Origin: Onthophagus taurus
Taxonomy: Eukaryota > Arthropoda > Insecta > Coleoptera > Scarabaeidae
Direction of reading: 5' to 3'
Length of the DNA: 64,000 nucleotides
Assembly: GCF_036711975.1 (NCBI RefSeq)
Contig: NC_091972.1
Location: 16,001,001 to 16,065,000, forward strand
This document shows, piece after piece, positions 62,600-64,000 of the stretch (its first letter is position 1; the number at the start of each line of letters is the position of its first letter). The notes below the pieces were generated by a model. It searched no databases and was not told the DNA's origin. It saw only the letters and a list, made by a program, of their open reading frames with translations. A program made the translations under genes and the position numbers.

Positions 62600-63720
62600 T
62601 TCGGCAATCTAAGATTGCCGAAAAGGTTATTGCTGGCCAGCTGCAACGCTATATTGATAAAAATAAAATCTTACCAGATGTACAGTCTGGATTTCGCTCG
62701 GGGTTTGCTATATAATTATATAACGCATCGGCAACAACACGTTATTATAGATGAGGTATTATCGTGTCCTATGGATTTAAGGTCCGGTGTGCCGCAGGGT
62801 TCTGTCCTGGGTTCGCTTCTATACACTATCTACACTAGTAGATTTTATTCTCACTTACAATATTGCAAAATACATTTTTATGCAGACGACACTCAGTTGT
62901 ATCACAGTTTCTTGCCAACGTAGTGTGCGTTAGCTAATCAACACATTAATGATGACTTGCAGAATGTTGATGAGATCTCTCGCAGGCATGGCCTTAAAAT
63001 TAACTCCATGAAAACTGAACTGGTTTTATTCTCAACTCAGAAGTATCGTGATTCAATTAAGTCTAGCCTTGATGTTTGTGTTGGTGACGTGAGGGTACCC
63101 TTTGCAGCGTCGGCAAAGACTTTGGGCCTGATTATTGACGAAAAGCTGAGATTTATTGATCATATAAATAAATGTACTCAGAGAGCTTACGCTAATTTGC
63201 GGTCAATATATAGCAACAGAAAGTTTTTAAACAAAAAAATTAAAACTATGCTTTGTAATGCTTTGGTTCTTTCCCATTTCAACTTCTGCGATGTCGTGTA
63301 TTCTCCCTTTATTACAGTGCTTACAGCTCAAAGAATACAACGAGTGCAAAATTCTTGTTTGAGGCTGATTTTTGGTGTTCGGCGTCGCCAACATATAAGT
63401 CATAAGTTGCGGGAGGTAAATTGGTTAAATATGACGCAGCGACGAGCTCTGCATTCGGCGTGTTTATATTTTACAATACTAAAAACTGAAAAGCCACCGT
63501 ATCTATATAGAAAAATAGTATTTCGATCAGACGTACACACAATAAATGTCCGTTTTAAAGGTACACTAACTCCTCCTCTACACTCGCTTGAATTTTTTAA
63601 AAGTTCGTTTACGTATCAGATTACAACAGTTATTAACAGTCTCCCAATAGATATCAGAAGTTGTAATACAATAAGGTCATTCAAAAATAAATTATTTGTT
63701 CATTTATTTAGTACATAATT
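62600..63720 (+). pseudogene. CR1-type LINE, 5'-truncated, largely intact C-terminal half
   Basis: It starts inside RT with 'KIAEKVIAGQLQRYIDKNKI' and 'PDVQSGFRSG', then jumps by a deletion to 'NYITHRQQHVIIDEVL'. 'DLRSGVPQGSVLGSLLYTIY' and the catalytic 'FYADDTQLYHSF' follow at 62775-62915. After one stop at about 62921 a 254-codon frame (62957-63718) covers the thumb and C-terminal region: 'HGLKINSMKTELVLFST', 'KTLGLIIDEKLRFIDHINKC', 'SHFNFCDVVYSPF', 'IQRVQNSCLRLIFGVRRR' and 'FKNKLFVHLFST'. It is much less decayed than the related relic at 33200-34735. The remaining 280 bp to the window end are T-rich with no feature. Confidence 0.8.
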
Positions 63721-64000
63721 TGATTTACGATAATATAGCAGCCGTCGCCGTAACATCGCTGAGTTTAAACATTAGAGGGTGTGCAAGGTTCTCACTACAG
63801 ATGGCAGTATTATTTGCTGTTTCTTTTTCTTTTGAATTATTGTTTTATATTATTATGTTTTGGTTGTATTATTATTATTTTTTGGTATTATTTTCGTTAT
63901 TATATTACGTATCTGTTTTTTTTTCTCGCTCTCTTAAGGTTAAGTTGAAAATCAGTATTATACTGAACTTCGCCTTTTCGTTCATCTTTTTATATGCATA

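Noticed and set aside
1-64000. CRISPR arrays, operons, bacterial insertion sequences or other prokaryotic features
   Set aside because: Gene structure, splice sites and repeat content are those of an insect nuclear genome; no regularly spaced short repeats with unique spacers were seen.

Overview
The window looks like nuclear DNA of a holometabolous insect, most likely a beetle. The genes are split by short AT-rich introns with GT-AG borders, and the host genes I can name belong to insect families: ceramide transfer protein, a WDY-type EF-hand/WD protein, a retinoblastoma-family pocket protein and juvenile-hormone-acid-methyltransferase-like enzymes. The repeats are also typical of insects: mariner, piggyBac, hAT, PIF/Harbinger, Jockey/CR1/R1/RTE LINEs, a tRNA-type SINE and BEL/Pao. 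The beetle assignment is inference; no single sequence proves it.

Layout. 1-3950 is transposon debris (LINE, two hAT remnants). 4090-13757 (+) is a complete eight-exon ceramide transfer protein gene of 566 codons. Its 7.2-kb fourth intron is packed with LINE relics and also appears to hold a second TATA promoter and first exon for a START-only form. 14.6-17 kb is intergenic with mariner and RTE relics. Two small secreted-protein genes lie head to head (17990-18317 minus, 18827-19209 plus). They are followed by an eight-exon EF-hand/WD gene (19313-28105, plus), whose introns hold a Harbinger-type MITE, a mariner element and a piggyBac relic inside a TA-flanked shell.

28368-46860 (+) is a twelve-exon Rb/p107-type gene of 934 codons that starts 262 bp after the WD gene and has E2F-like sites in front. 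Its introns carry a 1.26-kb foldback element, a 371-bp near-perfect palindrome, mariner relics, several LINEs and a MITE caught inside a LINE. 47-49.9 kb is intergenic with degenerate tandem repeats and a SINE flanked by a 92-bp duplication.

49913-56177 is a complete, minus-strand BEL/Pao retrotransposon with identical LTRs and one open polyprotein frame. It sits just behind the first of two tandem methyltransferase genes (56318-57235 and 60802-61718, both minus). The second copy still shows the unoccupied target site. An exon-3-like fragment of a third copy lies at about 61858-62030. A CR1-type LINE closes the window.

The host genes do not form an operon or one pathway; they are independent neighbours. 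I see no convincing new multi-gene system. The most interesting items are the internal CERT promoter, the young methyltransferase duplication with its uneven divergence, the SINE with an unusually long flanking duplication, and the hairpin-forming elements inside the Rb-family gene. Exon borders were placed by hand from reading frame and splice sites. Transposon family names rest on recognising conserved motifs by eye, not on a database search.
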